From Blasia pusilla (lineage: Eukaryota; Marchantiophyta; Marchantiopsida; Blasiales), in NCBI GenBank assembly GCA_050084515.1, contig CM114275.1, positions 4,154,001 through 4,218,000 on the forward strand: a stretch of DNA of 64,000 nt. The letters are read 5' to 3'. The notes beneath the pieces were generated by a model. It saw nothing but the letters and a program-made list of their open reading frames with translations. It did no database searches and had not been told where the DNA came from. The stretch's first letter is position 1. Each line of letters starts with the position of its first letter. Below, one piece after another: positions 33,542-46,911 of the stretch. The position numbers and the translations under genes were made by a program.

Positions 33542-35320
33542 TTACTGTCCTCGCGATTCCAGCTGCTCGAGGTAGTTAAAGTTGGAGAATCTCAACACCA
33601 CAAGAATTACTGCAACACCAGCCAGAGCTACAACGGACGTCCACGCCATGACCCATGAAGAATGCTGGGGATAGCCAGAAGGTATCAACCACTGGAGTGT
33701 TTGGTCCTGCCCATTGAGAGCTGGGATGCAAAGCTCCACCCCTGCAGCAGTGGTCATTGCCACCGCACTGGTGTCCCCCCTCCCTCTCTCCTTGCAGTAG
33801 ATTACCATCTCAGGTCTGGTGATGTTCAGCACAAAATGGGTGTCTGGGCTCGTCGGCTGCATTAACAAAGATGCAACTCGTCAAGACTGAGTAGGCAAAG
33901 ACTTCCTTGAGGAATGATAAATCTTTGCTCAACAACTGCTGATGTATCTCCACTGAAGATCAACAACAAGTTCTTTCTTTCTTTGCAAACACAATAGAAG
34001 ACATGTAAGTGGGCAAAGACTTCCTAGAGGGATGAGAAATCTTTGCCCAACAACTGCTGATGTATCTCCACTGACAATTGCTCGGAGTTCTTTGCATACA
34101 CAATAGAAAACATGGAAAGACTACATGCATACACAAAAAAAGACAACAGAGGACATGGAAGTAGGCAAACACTTCCTTGAGGGATGAGCACTCTTTGCTC
34201 AACTACAGCCAATGGATTTCCACTGACAATTGGAAGGAGATCTTTGCACACACACAAGAAGACAACAGAAGAAGTGGAAGTAGGTTAAGAATTCCTTCAG
34301 GGATTAACACTCTTTGACATCACATGGAAGTAGGAGTCTTGAGATGAGAGGAAGGTGGTTGTACCGGATACCGCGCATGCAGAGGCAGCGTAACATTGGA
34401 TTGGAGAAGTACTTTAGAGTGGCCTTCCTTGAGGGATGAGAACTCTTTGCCCAACAACCGCTGATGTATCTCCACCAACGATTGGAAGGAGTTTTTTGCA
34501 GGCCGCTCAAGATCCATGTCTCCATAAATATGCACAGCTTTGAATGCTGGTGTATGAGAGGACAGCTACTGGTCAGTTTTTCAGAATGCCAAAATCGAGC
34601 TAGCTGCAATGAGCCAGATGCCAACACGCTCAAAGAAATGAGGTGGAATGCACAAGACCTAATAAGATGCAACAGCAAGGAGAACTTCCGTAGTCCATGA
34701 GATCTCTCAAGACCAAAGAGAGAAAGAATTGTCCAACTTTGCGCTGCAAAATCAAAAGCAAAAATCTGCTGAGGAAGAATCCTCGATACCCAGTTTTTGC
34801 TTTGCTGCCCTCTTTAAGGTGCGGCAGCGGATTACAAGAAAGCATGTGGTTTAAGGGGAGATAGTGTCGGATTACCATCCTGTTGCTGCAAACGCTGGAG
34901 CTGGAATAGATCTGCGAAGACTCCAGCTGAGAGCTTTTCCAACAAAATCACTTCGCAGTCCTCGGCAGTGATCTCCTGGTCGAAAAGTTGTAACTCAACG
35001 GTGATTTCTGTCTGCACTTCACGGTGTGCTCCACTGCCCAGCAATTCTCGTTGCATTTGTTGCACAGCTGCTTTGGGCTTGTTTGGATAATCCTCAGCCG
35101 ATGGACTGTCGTGCAGAACCATTTGGATTCCCTCAACAATCACCTCCTTCTTCCCTCCCAAGATGCTCGCCAGCCTGCACAGATCATCCCCCTCAAATCT
35201 GTTCTCCACTTTTCCGCCTTTTTCTACCACCACTCCGCTCTGGAAGCACTTGCCTTCGAATCCCATAGTCAACGCTGAAAGGCTGAACACCAAGACTCTG
35301 AGGATCTTACTTCTTTCCAT
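33542..35320 (-). CDS. PIGX: PIG-X-like GPI-mannosyltransferase subunit
   Basis: PIG-X is the ER membrane partner that stabilises PIG-M, the first mannosyltransferase of GPI-anchor synthesis. ATG at 35320 opens a hydrophobic signal segment (KILRVLVFSLSALTMGF). Exon 1 (35320-34876) ends with ILLEKLSAGVFADLFQLQ, the family's conserved strand. Exon 2 (34537-34365) gives HIYGDMDLERPAKNSFQSL then NVTLPLHARYP. Exon 3 (33856-33542) gives VLNITRPEMVIYC, then WLIPSGYPQHSSW and one C-terminal membrane helix (VVALAGVAVILVVLRF). Phases fit throughout (445, 173 and 315 nt; 310 residues). Intron 2 holds tandem copies of an exon 2 piece. Recognised by residue pattern only; the family diverges quickly. Confidence 0.8.
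33893..34502 (-). repeat. Tandem duplications of part of PIG-X exon 2
   Basis: The stretch encoding NSFQSLVEIHQRLLGKEFSS in exon 2 (about 34502-34424) recurs as degenerate copies at about 34250-34162, 34102-34011 and 33990-33893, with a partial one at 34318-34281. The copy at 34102-34011 still reads QLSVEIHQQLLGKDFSSL. All extra copies lie in intron 2. Confidence 0.75.
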
Positions 35321-37549
35321 CCTAGCCAAGGCATCAATCACTTGTTGATGTCGCATTCGAGTGTCGTTAGGATTCAAATGTCCTGCTTCACCTCATGAGC
35401 GTCCACACCCACCAGAACCTCGAGCCTTCTTTCTCTGCTACCCTGCAGTGAAGAATGCGGTGATCCTTTCAGCCATCAGCGCCGTGCGCTACACTGTCAA
35501 GGGGTGAGATTTTCATAGCCGGATGAACTTAGAACGATAAGCAGAGGGTTGAAATCGCAAGAATACCAAGAAAACAAATGTGGAATAAGTATGATTGAAA
35601 TCGCAAGAATATCGAGAAAAGACTGGAGTGATTAGACACCCCAGCACAGAAAATGCGCTTGTGCACGCTAAGCCCTGTCTCAGATTGAGCACGACCATTT
35701 GCGATCTGGTGGGGGACTCAGGGCACCACCTTCTTCACAGCTCACTTCACTCCGCTCGATGCTTGTTAGTAGTGAGACCATCTCGTCGCCATTGTCTGTT
35801 TGCAGTGGCAATTATCTTGGGGCACACCGACAGTTCCACTCGGTCTGAACTCCGTCCTGTCGAGTTCAATCCAGGATGTCCAGTCTTTGTACTACTACTC
35901 AACGCTTTCCCATGCAACCACTCGAACGAAATCGGCAGCCTAGGATATTTTATGCGCGGAGAATTTCCACGATTATCCTATCATTCATTCATCCTGCCCC
36001 GTTCATTGTCCGTGCTCTCTAATGCGTGGAAGTGAAGGACTTGAGGAAGAAACCAGTGGAAAAGCGGTCGGGGTTGAATGTGATAATACTAGCTAGCCAG
36101 CAATTACTTTGGCAGACCAATAATTTCTGAATGATTAAGGCTTGCGGGAGTCGGTTTGTAAAATTGTAGCAAGTACATGAAAAGTCCAGGAGAGCAGGAG
36201 TTCATACCATCCCACGTAAATATTCCCAGAATTCCTGGATTCTCTCTCTCTCTCTTACCAGGGCGCGGGGTCTATAGTCGCAAGGCTACGACAGGCACTA
36301 CTTAATGAGTACAGTCTCTTACAAATTCCAAAACTCTCGTTCGTTTACCTTTCGCTCGGTCGACATGGCGATGATGAACTAGGACCTGTAGCGTAAAGCC
36401 ATCTCAGAGCCCCGGTATTGACGGCCTGAAATGGAGATGAAGACACCAAATTGGAAGATTGGAGCCTCAAATCTGTGTAAGGCAGGGCTCTTGCGATTCT
36501 GCGGAGCGTTAGAAGCCTCGATTCTATTCACAGCGCAGGTTTGATACAGTAAGTTTACGAATTTTGTGAACTCTTCAGATATGTTCTCCTCTTACTGTGC
36601 GTGAGTTAAACCTAACTGTGTCTCCTGCTTACTAAGATGGGAGACCGGTAGCGAATGGTTTCACAGTCGATCTGTTCGCCTGCCTTCGGGCAAGGTGCAC
36701 TTGGGATGGCAGTCCGGAACTCCTCCCTTCTCCTGCGCTTCGAGGTTGGAAGATGCTCTTAGGACAACCATATGGAATACACCTTGATAACGGCAGCCCG
36801 CATCCTAAACATCTGCTGTTAGTGCTGATTTTCCAGACCAATCAAGAGGATGTCATGAGAACCCAGGAGAGAACATTGGATATCAGGGATAGGGTTAAGG
36901 ACAGACTTTGGAAGTCTCCAGGCGTTGGTTCGAGTGGTGAATGTCACCCATGTTAAGGTGTGAAAACAGAAGTGGATACTGACAAGTTATACTGTCAGCA
37001 TCTGCTGAACTCGCTGGATTACAGAAGCATGACAGAGTAAGCACAATACGTAAGAAAAAACAGTCAGAAATTTGATCGTCCCCAAACAAGCACAAGCACA
37101 AGTAATTGTCACTTCGGAGCATGGAAAGACTGACATTGTAGCAAAGATGGGTCCTCAACAAAGACTAGGTTGCAGGATCTCTTTGAATATACGACCGCAA
37201 GTCCTGTAAATGAACCCAGAGGAGATAAATCGGGATCTGCATTATCTCATCAGGATTTCATGCAGTCTCTGATCACCATGCTCTCGAATGATCACAATCA
37301 AACAGTGACTTTATTACGATTATGATTTCTGTGCCTCCATGGCACTAAGATTGATTGAATGCTTTCCAAAATCTCTTACATGTGAGCACTTTCAATGATC
37401 TCAATACCCGCGCTCTACCTTTGATGAGTTGTGGAGAACCCAACTCATGACCTTGATCAACAGCCTCAACCTACATTAATTGTTTCTCGTCCGAAAAGAA
37501 TACTTGAACATGGTTGGTCTTAGTGCAAAATTGTCAAACTGGAACCTAT
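35321..37549. other. Intergenic between PIG-X and bystin
   Basis: The first part is the likely promoter side of PIG-X. A (CT)n tract lies at 36239-36255. Right after it, at about 36261-36330, is a roughly 65-bp sequence (GGCGCGGGGTCTAT...AAGGCTACGACAGGCACT) shared with 63643-63710. No gene is recognised. Confidence 0.45.
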
Positions 37550-40500
37550 TCAGTCCTTATCCATTTCGATTTCCACATCCGGCAAGTTCCATATGTCTTC
37601 TTCAGTTGCTGCCTTCACCACAGACACTGGAGATGGTTGTCCCAAGGAAAGATGATCCTCTTTTTGGCCGCGGTGCCGACTATGTAGCAGTTCCCTTTGA
37701 ATCTCCGGTGTTACCTGCAAATCAAGAAGTACCATGGTCAACCTTTACTGCCTTCACCTGGTTTCATCTATTATGGTGCGTTCTGATAAGCTTGTTTGCA
37801 ACTTGGGCAAACCTTTGACTTTCAGTAGATAGAGCTGTAGATCAGAAACATCATAGTAATGATGACCTACAATCGCTTTGAACCAGAATATGTAACGAGT
37901 TGACAGGTGTATTGCAAAGGAAACGACGACACTAGCTGTCAACCAAATGGTAGTGCTGCTCATGATACGACCTACTACACGATTTGCTTCGTCAAGTCCG
38001 GCATCTTTTAGTCCTCATAATCCCAATGTCGGACTTCACAGTTCACAACGTCAATAGCACACATGATATGACCAAACCATATCCATACATTGTGGATTAC
38101 ATAAAATTCTGACCTACCAAGTAATGCTTGTGACGGCGGATCAATGCCTTCAACTTCTCCTTATCCTGTTCACTCATTTCATTCTTGTACCTGTAAGCAG
38201 AGGGGTGAAAAAGTTACATTCACGAATGAAATAACCATCAGTTGTACCCTAAACCTAGCCGACTTTTAGAGCAGCATTTACATTTTATAACCTACATAAA
38301 TTGGTTGTTGCCACAAACATCAAACAAGAAAAGAATAACCTGAATGCCCATACCTTTGAACAAATGTCAATAAGCACTGATGCCAAATGACAGGAAGCTC
38401 CCTTTCATCTTCCGTGAACTGAGCAAAATGTGCTACCATTGCATCAAGCACTCGATATGGTAGTGCGTACTTCTTGTCCATTAAAAGTTTCATGAAGTAG
38501 CTACTCCAAACAACCAAAAGGAAACAATAAGTCCACGTCAGGTGCGATCCTGTCTGTAAACACAGTATAGGCTCAAGGAACATTTAACAACAAATTAAGA
38601 CTTTATGCTCGCAGGAAATACCTGTTGGTACCACAGTATTCCATCTCAGCAACCTTCAAGAGGGCCACACTGTTCCAAAAGACCAACCATTAGCAGTCAC
38701 TCCCCTAACTAGAGAACATGCCAAAAATTGAAATCGTAGACTCGAGTGAGACCACAAAGCACTTACATAGGCCCAAAAAAATACATATATATTGGCAGAC
38801 TCCTACTCATAGTCCGAGACCATGTGACCTATACAGTAAAAGCAGAGACGCACATGGAATCATGAGTACATAGTAGCACCTGGAGTGCAGCACTGGAATG
38901 GAGACCTTTTGGATCACACTCCCGATAATCACAGCTTCTCGCAAATTGCATGTTCGAGACTGCAGAAACCACCATCAAAATTTAACATTTCACATTCTTA
39001 GAGAACCATACTTTGTTATAGCAATAATGAATATTTTTTAATAAGGAACTGGACTTCACATTGGAAGAAATGAACAAAAGTGAGACAGAATTTAATCAGC
39101 CAACATTTTGTCCAATCCAGTCCACGAGAAACACTTTACCTGACAAAGTGGTAGGAGAATGCCTTTGTAAAATGCAGAAGGTTTGTACACTGCCTTCTTC
39201 AAGGCTTGATAAAGAGCAAAGTGGAGCCGTTTATGTTCATTGATATCTTCACGCAACCTAGGCAGCAATACAAGATTGTAGAACCGTTGCGCCATGCGAG
39301 CATTAAGATTTGAGGCAAATAGTCGAGTTGCTTGATACATCGCATTCGCTGTCCATTTCTCTGGCTCGGTTATATATAAGACTTCCTCCCAGTTGGAAAG
39401 CGAAGGAATAATCTTGAAGGCTTTTGGTAGTTTTCCAGCCCGGAATCTGCTCAAGTGCTTGCCAACCCTGCAGTGCTGAACACGGTTAGAACACAAATAT
39501 GTGTGTCTGATAGCAGAATTCAAACAGGAACAACTTCTTAGGACATAAATAACTACCTGCATGATGACACAAAACACAGAAAAGAGGATGTATGAATCAA
39601 CAGGGTCCCAGTCCACAGGGAGTTCCATGCATCCGGGCCTCCCTCCATGTGTGTGCCTTGGCATCACAGCTATCAAGCATGTCATGACCAGGATTCAAGC
39701 TTCTAGGCCTGTAACATCTATGAGGTAAATTTTCTTGGTGACGGCCCTGGATTTCCTAGCTCTCACCGGAAGCACAGTAAAATTCCACATGTGGAATGGT
39801 GAAGCCTATTTTTATCACTCGAGGGGGTCATCCATGCCAGGAGTACAGAATACAACTTCCCTCAGGCTGGGGCCACCAGTGCAACCCCTTACAATCAGTA
39901 GAAGGTATGAAGTCATGACCAGCTTTTGCCAGGATCTTAGGAAACTTAAACTACATTAGGCTCCCATCTAATGTTGCATTCTATTGCACAAATTATCCAA
40001 TTATGGCCTGACACTAGAAACAACTGAGATCTTGAAAGAGATATAATGACTTGTACTCAGATTCCGACCCTTAGGCCATTGAGACCTTCCAAACTTCCTA
40101 TTCATGGAAGCAAAAAACTTGTTGAAACCTGAAACATACACTTTAAGAACAACTGAGGGAACCCAGCAAATTTTGGCAATAAGGCGAAGCATCTCACCCT
40201 TTGAAAACCTCAACAACTTTGGCATCAACTCCAGGCACATCCCTTCCATCGCCTGTGAAATCAAGATTTACATATTTGAGCGCAAGACATGACAGTCTCA
40301 AAATACGGCAGGTCTCTCCACTTAAAATACCTGTGTTCAGCATACTCCTCATCTCAACCAGCAAATGGAAGTCAAAGCTGGATTTCCATAAGTTGAGGGT
40401 GATTTCACACCAGCTTCCTAAACTTCTCATCAAACGTTATACCCAACTTTCAGACAAATACTTTCACATGGTTCACACTGGACTGCACAGCAAGTACAAG

Positions 40501-42232
40501 ACAACCAGTTCGAGGATTTGAAAAAGAGCCATCAAATTCCAACACAAACCTGCAGTTTCACTACTTGAAATCCCTGCATCTTTCTCTCGAATTCGGTCCA
40601 TAATCATATCAGCCAGTGTGCGTTGTGGTCCAGTATCAGTCGCCATGAACATGGACATTATCCTTTCCTCTTCTTCTGATATTTCCTGCAGTCAAGACTC
40701 CAAATAAAATCAGCTTTAAAGACTCGCTGGCATTGACCACTTAATTTTCAAATCTGTTTAGAATCATCCACACAGAAACCAGCAGGAAGTAACTCCAAAA
40801 TCGTAAAATCTGTCTGACGTAGGAGGGGATAACACGACTGCAAATAGCAAGACGTCATCACAATCATCCACAAACTCTAGTGTTCAGTTATTGCAACATA
40901 CTTCCATCTCTTCCACAGGAGCATCAGTATCAGAATAGCCTTCATCATCTTCATCATCATCACTATCACTGTCAGTAGTAATTTTCTTGTCTACTGTTAT
41001 GGTAGAGAATGCTCTTCGGGTAGCTGCCACACCTGTTTCCTCATCCCTGCACAGATATTCAAGCAAGACTCAGTATCAAATTTCTTCTATCATATTATGC
41101 TACCCACTTACCTTTGTGTTGACCATCTAACTTACCCAGCACAAGGAAAGAGACCTTTGCTGAAGAATCTGCGGTGCACCACCCACCTTTCATGTTCAAT
41201 CTCTTGCTGTTGTCGTCGGGCCTCGGCGAGAATCTTGTTACTCATACCAGGAGTCACATACTGCAGAATGTCATCCAAGAAATAATCAAACTCAAGAAAA
41301 ACCTCCAAGAAAAACCTCCAACCGTAAAACCAGCCTAAACATGGGAATTGTGTCCATAGGAGCATGGCTGCTGACGAGAATAACTAACTGATATTCAAAC
41401 CCTCGCAAGAAAAAAAACATTTCTCAAAAATCTAGTCTAGCTATCAGAATTGCATCTTAAAGGCACCTATTATACACATTTACGTCCCATTCACTGCAGT
41501 CGGACGACAAACACGTCTTCACACTCGGACTTAAGTTAAAACCCAATTACATCCACGATACTTCACAAACACCCACGAATTCGAACGCCACACCCGAAAC
41601 TCCCTCAACTCTGACGCCAGTTGTACACTGGACTAAAATAAAAGAAATACAAAATCTCTATATTCGGCGTTTGCACCGACCCAAAGAAAAAGGAATGAAC
41701 GAACGGCATTAGGCACCATAAGTGGTGCCTAAAAACACTTGTGGAAGACCTGAGGGACCTGATTGTATTCCCTTGAATCGTTCATCATGCATGCTTCGTC
41801 GGAAAGAATGTCAGGAGGAGCAGAAAGTGACGACATTCTTACAAGGAGGATCTTACTCTAAATTGGCGACCTCCGAGAGGCTACCACAAGTAGTTGACAA
41901 CTTTCACAGCAGAGTTCCCTCATGGATTACTACTTTCGCGACGAGAATCCAGACAGTGAGAGAGCTGGAATTAAAAAATCACAACACACCGCCGGAGTAG
42001 GAAGTTGAAATCACCATTCCACCTCATAGGCTCAGAAACCACACACCTCTTCCGTCTCTTGCACTTTCCGTGTCTTCACTCCTCGATTCCTAGGGAGCTC
42101 CTCCTTCGTATCGTCCATCTGATCGGCCAGCGACTGCTTATGCTTCTCAGACTCAGCTCCATCCTTTCTCTTCTTCCTTTGCTGCTTCGGGTCCCTCTGC
42201 TTCACACCTTTCTGCTTCACCTCTCGAGCCAT
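37550..42232 (-). CDS. BYSL: Bystin (Enp1), 40S ribosome biogenesis factor
   Basis: Nucleolar/cytoplasmic factor needed for 20S pre-rRNA processing and 40S export. ATG at 42232 starts a basic leader ([20 protein letters not shown]). Exons: 42232-42047, 41260-41187, 41046-40902, 40685-40550, 40252-40198, 39467-39140, 38959-38880, 38669-38622, 38503-38354, 38190-38118, 37714-37550. Lengths sum to 1440 nt (479 residues plus stop), with every phase matching. Signatures: [19 protein letters not shown], an acidic run [39 protein letters not shown], then [38 protein letters not shown], then [35 protein letters not shown] and [20 protein letters not shown]. Slightly longer than animal bystins (about 440). 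It appears intact. Confidence 0.96.
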
Positions 42233-42949
42233 CCTTCCCCGCACCTCGACCTCACCTCACCTCCTCCTTCCGCGATTTAAAAATTTCTCAACACCTCGGC
42301 CCTGCTTTCCCTACTATAGCTCGACCAACGAATTCTTCACGTCCCGCTAAGCAAACCGAAACGCCATTCACAGCGCAAGAGAAACGAAGATCGAGCCACC
42401 TCCCACTCCGCGGCTCCCTCTGTCTGTGATGTGAGGCATCAAACTCGCACGGACTCGCGAAGAACCGAAGGACATTTCAGACTCATGCTCAGCAGCGCTT
42501 ACTAACTAGTCTTGTCACGTCTCCCTCTTCTTGCCCTCTCTGTTCACATCGCGCGAGGGGCTGCGGCTCCGGTGGTAGGCGCCGGTGCCGGCGCCGGAGT
42601 TGTGTGCAACCGGCGTTTAAGGTTCGTTCGTTCTCCGTCCCGTCATGAGACCACGGGTTCGCGATAATAACTTCCTGGAAAGACCTAACCGGGGTTAACC
42701 GAACCAAACCGGACCAGGTTGGGGTTTAGATGGGACCTAACACGCTTCGATGGGGGTACATGTAGCTTTAGAATGTCACGATGGAGTAATTCAAAAAGAA
42801 AGATGCACTTCAATAAAAACGAGTGATGGAAAACCCATCGGAAGTACAAAAGAGGGGGATTCAAAGAGTCAAAACCTGAAGGCCACAACACGACCAGAAA
42901 AGGAAGAAGGGGCATTCCCCCTAACCATTTAAACTTTAGAGACAATATC
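42233..42949. other. Upstream region of bystin, no gene recognised
   Basis: CG-richer than surroundings near 42540-42610 (GGCGCCGGTGCCGGCGCCGG), as often seen at promoters. No TATA box is called. From about 42950 the sequence becomes the RT/endonuclease-like fragment. Confidence 0.35.
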
Positions 42950-44351
42950 AAAGCAACAACAACAAGAGAGCTATGACTACTACTAAGTGGGCCTCTAGCG
43001 CCGGCGTCTCCCACCTGAGCCCGCGCAAAATCCCATTGGCCTGGGCACGCTGCAACGCTATGGAGACCCGCCTACAATCTGTAATCGCATAGCTAAGGAC
43101 AACCCATTTCTCGAGTGGAGATGATGGCGCGATCCGTGAAGGAACGAAGTCGAACCTCTCCCCCATAGCCCCATACATCTCTATGGCCAGGGGATGAAGA
43201 TGTGTCCCTCGTGTAGTCGATCAGATATGTGTCTTCTTCGCCCGCCGCCGCCGCTTGTAGCATTCGCCCTTGGGCCACCACTTGGGCTCATGACCGCCTC
43301 CGCGTAGGGTGACTACCACGTCCGCCACAACCACCTCGGCCTCACGTGTCATGTAGAGATCGGCACGAATGAGGGAACGAGTAGTGCCTCTCTCTCTGAC
43401 ATGGAAGCCACTCTCCCGAGCAATACGAACATGATATCCCGCCTTTGCATCGTGAGTGGCTATCCTCTCACCCCTAATCGAGACAGCGTGCCAAATGCAC
43501 ACCAAGTGGATCAGGCTCGGCGACACTCGCAATGTGTCGAACCAACCACCGATGGTTGGGGAGGCCCAAAGCGGAACCGCATCGCTGTGGTATAGGTAAG
43601 TGGTGCGTCACGGAAAGCCTGGAGAAGGGGCGCGCCCCTACCCATGAGCCCGCCCTTTCCGAGCAAGAGCGAATACGGGCCCTAACCTCCATGGGGATAT
43701 TCCGTCGACATAGTGCCTCTAAAATGCCTCAAAGTGGGCTTCCATCAAGGAAGATTCGGGCGACCGGAGGTAACTAAGGAGGAGAAAGTGGGGAGAACGG
43801 CTCGGCCTCAACTCGAAGGAATCTCTACAAGTGTGAGTGAAGACTGAAGGGAAAGAGCCATCCTCGACCTGGGAGACGAGTGTAGAAGGAGCGGTCTATC
43901 TCTAACCAAAAATCGGGAGCAAAGGAGGGGTGCCACTATGGCCCAACTCCCTAAAAAAGCGGAGGGCGCCACTAACTCGGTCGAGAGAAGACCTACTCCA
44001 TTAAAAGAAATCGGCCAAGAGGCCTGTCTCACGAGCTAACTCCCCATGGGGCACTCTAAGGAGCCGGGTCCTAGAAGATCCCCAAACACTGCATGAGCTT
44101 CCTATCAAAGGATCTATAGGAAGAAGAAAGGTGACTAGATGTCGAGCAGTTCTAGTGAGGTAACCAGGTCTACGAGCAAAACAAGAAGAGGAAATGCCGA
44201 AGGCGACTTGAGGGTCACCAATCCTCGTAAGATCATCAACGTGGAGAAGATCCTCGGTAAGAGCCGCTGCCACGAAAGTCGATACAAAGTCCTGGCTCCC
44301 GAGCGGTACTCGGAGTAATTCCATGGTTGCGGGGTCCTTCGGATGTACCAT
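42950..44351 (-). pseudogene. Degenerate RT C-terminus plus endonuclease-like domain, copy 1
   Basis: Minus-strand pieces in several frames: GDPQVAFGISSSCFARRPGYLTRT (44220-44150, shown in part), QASWPISFNGVGLLSTEL, EPDPLGVHLARC, GERIATHDAKAGYHV, then RADLYMTREAEVVVADVVVT and MYGAMGERF. This order is the one seen in C-terminal parts of some non-LTR-type reverse transcriptases, ending in what looks like a PD-(D/E)XK-type nuclease fold. The assignment is by pattern and uncertain. A second copy is at 56135-57330. Not part of the gypsy elements as far as I can tell. Confidence 0.5.
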
Positions 44352-44838
44352 CTAAGGCTATGATTTCACATGGGTGGGTCTTTGGTCTCTGTGCGCCCTG
44401 AACGTTACGGTGCATTACAGTGCAGAAGTTTCAGAGACGATCCTTGGGAAATTAACGGACTACAGCTGATCGTTTTTTTAAATCCCATTACAACCAAACA
44501 ACAGATACCGGTAAAGACAGGTGATGAAATTATAGGACCGTCGGGCCTAGGACCAATGGGACCTTCGGCGGCGGACTCCATGGGGACGGGCTACTAAGGG
44601 TGGGTCCCCATGGAGCCCGACACCGGAGGTCACTTGGGTCGTAGGCCGAAAGTCCTACGGTTGCTCCGACAAGACGGATGGATTTTTTTTGCTGCTTCAT
44701 GCGCGGTTAGCAAAGTTTTGCACGTTTTTGACATCTTGAGTTTATTACGTATTGCGGGGTTCCGTAACTGAAATCGAAAATAACCGAGTAAAGCCAATTT
44801 TGTGAGAGAGTGAAATTTCCTGTAGCACATGAAGGATG
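44352..44838. other. Spacer, nothing recognised
   Basis: Between the RT/endonuclease-like fragment and gypsy fragment D. No open frame of note and no repeat recognised. Confidence 0.35.
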
Positions 44839-46911
44839 TCGTGCGCATACACATCGCTGCACAACATACATCGCTATCACCGAACACACACACAAACACG
44901 CACGATCCCATGCTAACTCGTGGCATCCAAACAACGAGACAAGAAGTACCAAAATATCTCCAATCGCCCCTCTAGGTGGTGGTTAGGTCCCTGTAACTCG
45001 AGATAACCATCTATCCCTACCTACCATAACATACATCTCTCAGACGGTAAGAGCAAGAAGGTCGGGTGCTCATGTAGCCCCATCGTTAGTCGCCTTCTTG
45101 TCATCCATGGGTCACAAACACAAGTCGGAATGTAGAACTACCTACTCTATGTACATCTGGGACACATCCATCATCCCTGAGGAACCCTAGTGAGAGGTGG
45201 CCTCAAACAGGCCATATGCCATATGCCATCCTCTCGAACATCCATCAGAGACTAGCATAATGGCTGCACCATGGGCAGAACCACACAACATACATCGCAA
45301 GCCTACAAGAACTATTGCTAAGCTCGGATCAACTGTACTTTCAATGTTCGGAAGGTGACACGTCGCATAGTTACGCACATGGTCCTTCCAAACCATACCA
45401 TCACATCCCTCCAATAAGAGAACACCTCATGGCAAAACCTCACGCACTCTCAAGATAGTGCGCCCTGTAGTCACATCCAACATCGTGGGCGCCGTCTGAT
45501 GCAAGTAGACATAGTCTCCTTGATGAAACCTCCGGAAAGTAGTTCGATAACCACCCCCCCTCCCCCCCATTAGTCGCTTACCTCAATCTATCTCGATGCT
45601 ACGCAATCGCCAAATTCTCAAATGCCATGGGCATCACTCTCCGGAACAACTCAGCCCTCTATGAACATGCTCTCATCCATACATCAAGATCATCAAGGTT
45701 CAACATCTCGTCGATGGGCCGCAGGTAAATCTAGCTCACGGCCATAAAGCAGCAAGTACGGTGAGAAAGACACTAAGGATGCATGCCTGCTGAATCTGTA
45801 TCCCATCGCCAACCACAGCAACTGAAGGTCCCAATCTCCTAGGTGACCTCTCTGCAAGCCATACTTGCCTAATCCTCTCTTCATCGTCTACACAACCCTC
45901 TCTGCTAGTCCATCCGCCTGAGGATGATCTCACCAAGTGGTACAGTGGTCGATAAGTGCCTGATCACACAAGACTTGAAACTCCCCGCAAAACTCTGTAC
46001 CTTGATCTATCAACACCTCAGCTGGTGCACCCTAAGGACTCAACACTCAATCTAGGAAGGCATACGCTACTCCCTCACTCGCTTTGTCAAGCAATACAAC
46101 CAACTCTATCCATTTCGAGAAGTGCTCGACCATCACCAACACATAACGACTATGGCGCTCTATCAAAGGCAAAGGCCCTGCAAAATCCAAACTCCATCTA
46201 TAACCTAAACTCATGATCGGAAGTGGATGCAACTATGGAGTTGGTGCATTGAACGATGCTTAGACTCGATCACACACCATGCATCTGGCAACAAACTTCT
46301 GAACGTCAGTCTGCATGCCTCGCCACTAATACTAAATTTGGAGCAAGTTGTACATCCGCTTCACTCCAAAATGACCCAACTCCTTGCGGGCATGACGCAC
46401 CAAACGTGCTCTCTGCGAAGAATGAGGCACTGTACGCACTCTACCATTCTCCCACACTTGCAACACATGTGTCCTCTCCTACCGGAACCGTTTGGCTCGT
46501 TGTAGGATCCGATCCCACTCTCTAGCACCCACTATGCTCGCGACGCTGCCAATACGCATGTACTCCAAGACCACTCCATTGTCGTGAATGTCTCGGCCAC
46601 TTATTGTCTCCTCACCGACCTCTGGATCTAAGGACTCTCCATCAAACCTCGCCATCAAAGTCTCAGCAATCTAGCTCTCCATAGCCAACAAGCCCAAATA
46701 GGCTGACGCATGCCATCCTGGCACCAACTCCTCATCACTCTTATCATGCCGACAAGTTATAGTCGCATCTCGCTGACTCAAGCATGGGTTACGGCTCAAA
46801 CCATCTGCATCCTGGTTGAGCGTCTTAGGTCTATGCACCACTTGGAAGTCATACTCCTGCAACAAAAGAGCCCACCTTGCAAGCTTCCCTGTAAGCTTGT
46901 CGGACTCCATC
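44839..46911 (-). mobile_element. Gypsy 3' fragment D: RNase H end, integrase, PHD finger, 3' module
   Basis: Minus strand, truncated at 46911 inside RNase H (MESDKLTGKLARWALLLQEY). Then integrase: YRWSLDFAGPLP near 46170, DGLAERVV followed by TAG and TMKRGLGKYGLQRG near 45860 (catalytic Glu kept), SPYLLLYGRELDLP. It ends with the integrase tail MVWKDHVRNYATCHLPN, a PHD finger, a PPT-like ACCTAGAGGGGCGA and the 3' module (44965-44839), stopping at GCGCACGAC like copy A. Its 5' break abuts the start of copy B on the opposite strand. Several stops and frameshifts. Confidence 0.8.
45153..45294 (-). pseudogene. PHD finger of gypsy fragment D
   Basis: LRCMLCGSAHGAAIMLVSDG then CSRGWHMAYG. The first zinc pair C-M-L-C is intact here, unlike in copies A and C. 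After a frameshift, the last pair reads WMCPRC (tgt codons at 45164-45162 and 45155-45153). Together with A and C, this fixes the domain as C4HC3. Confidence 0.7.
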
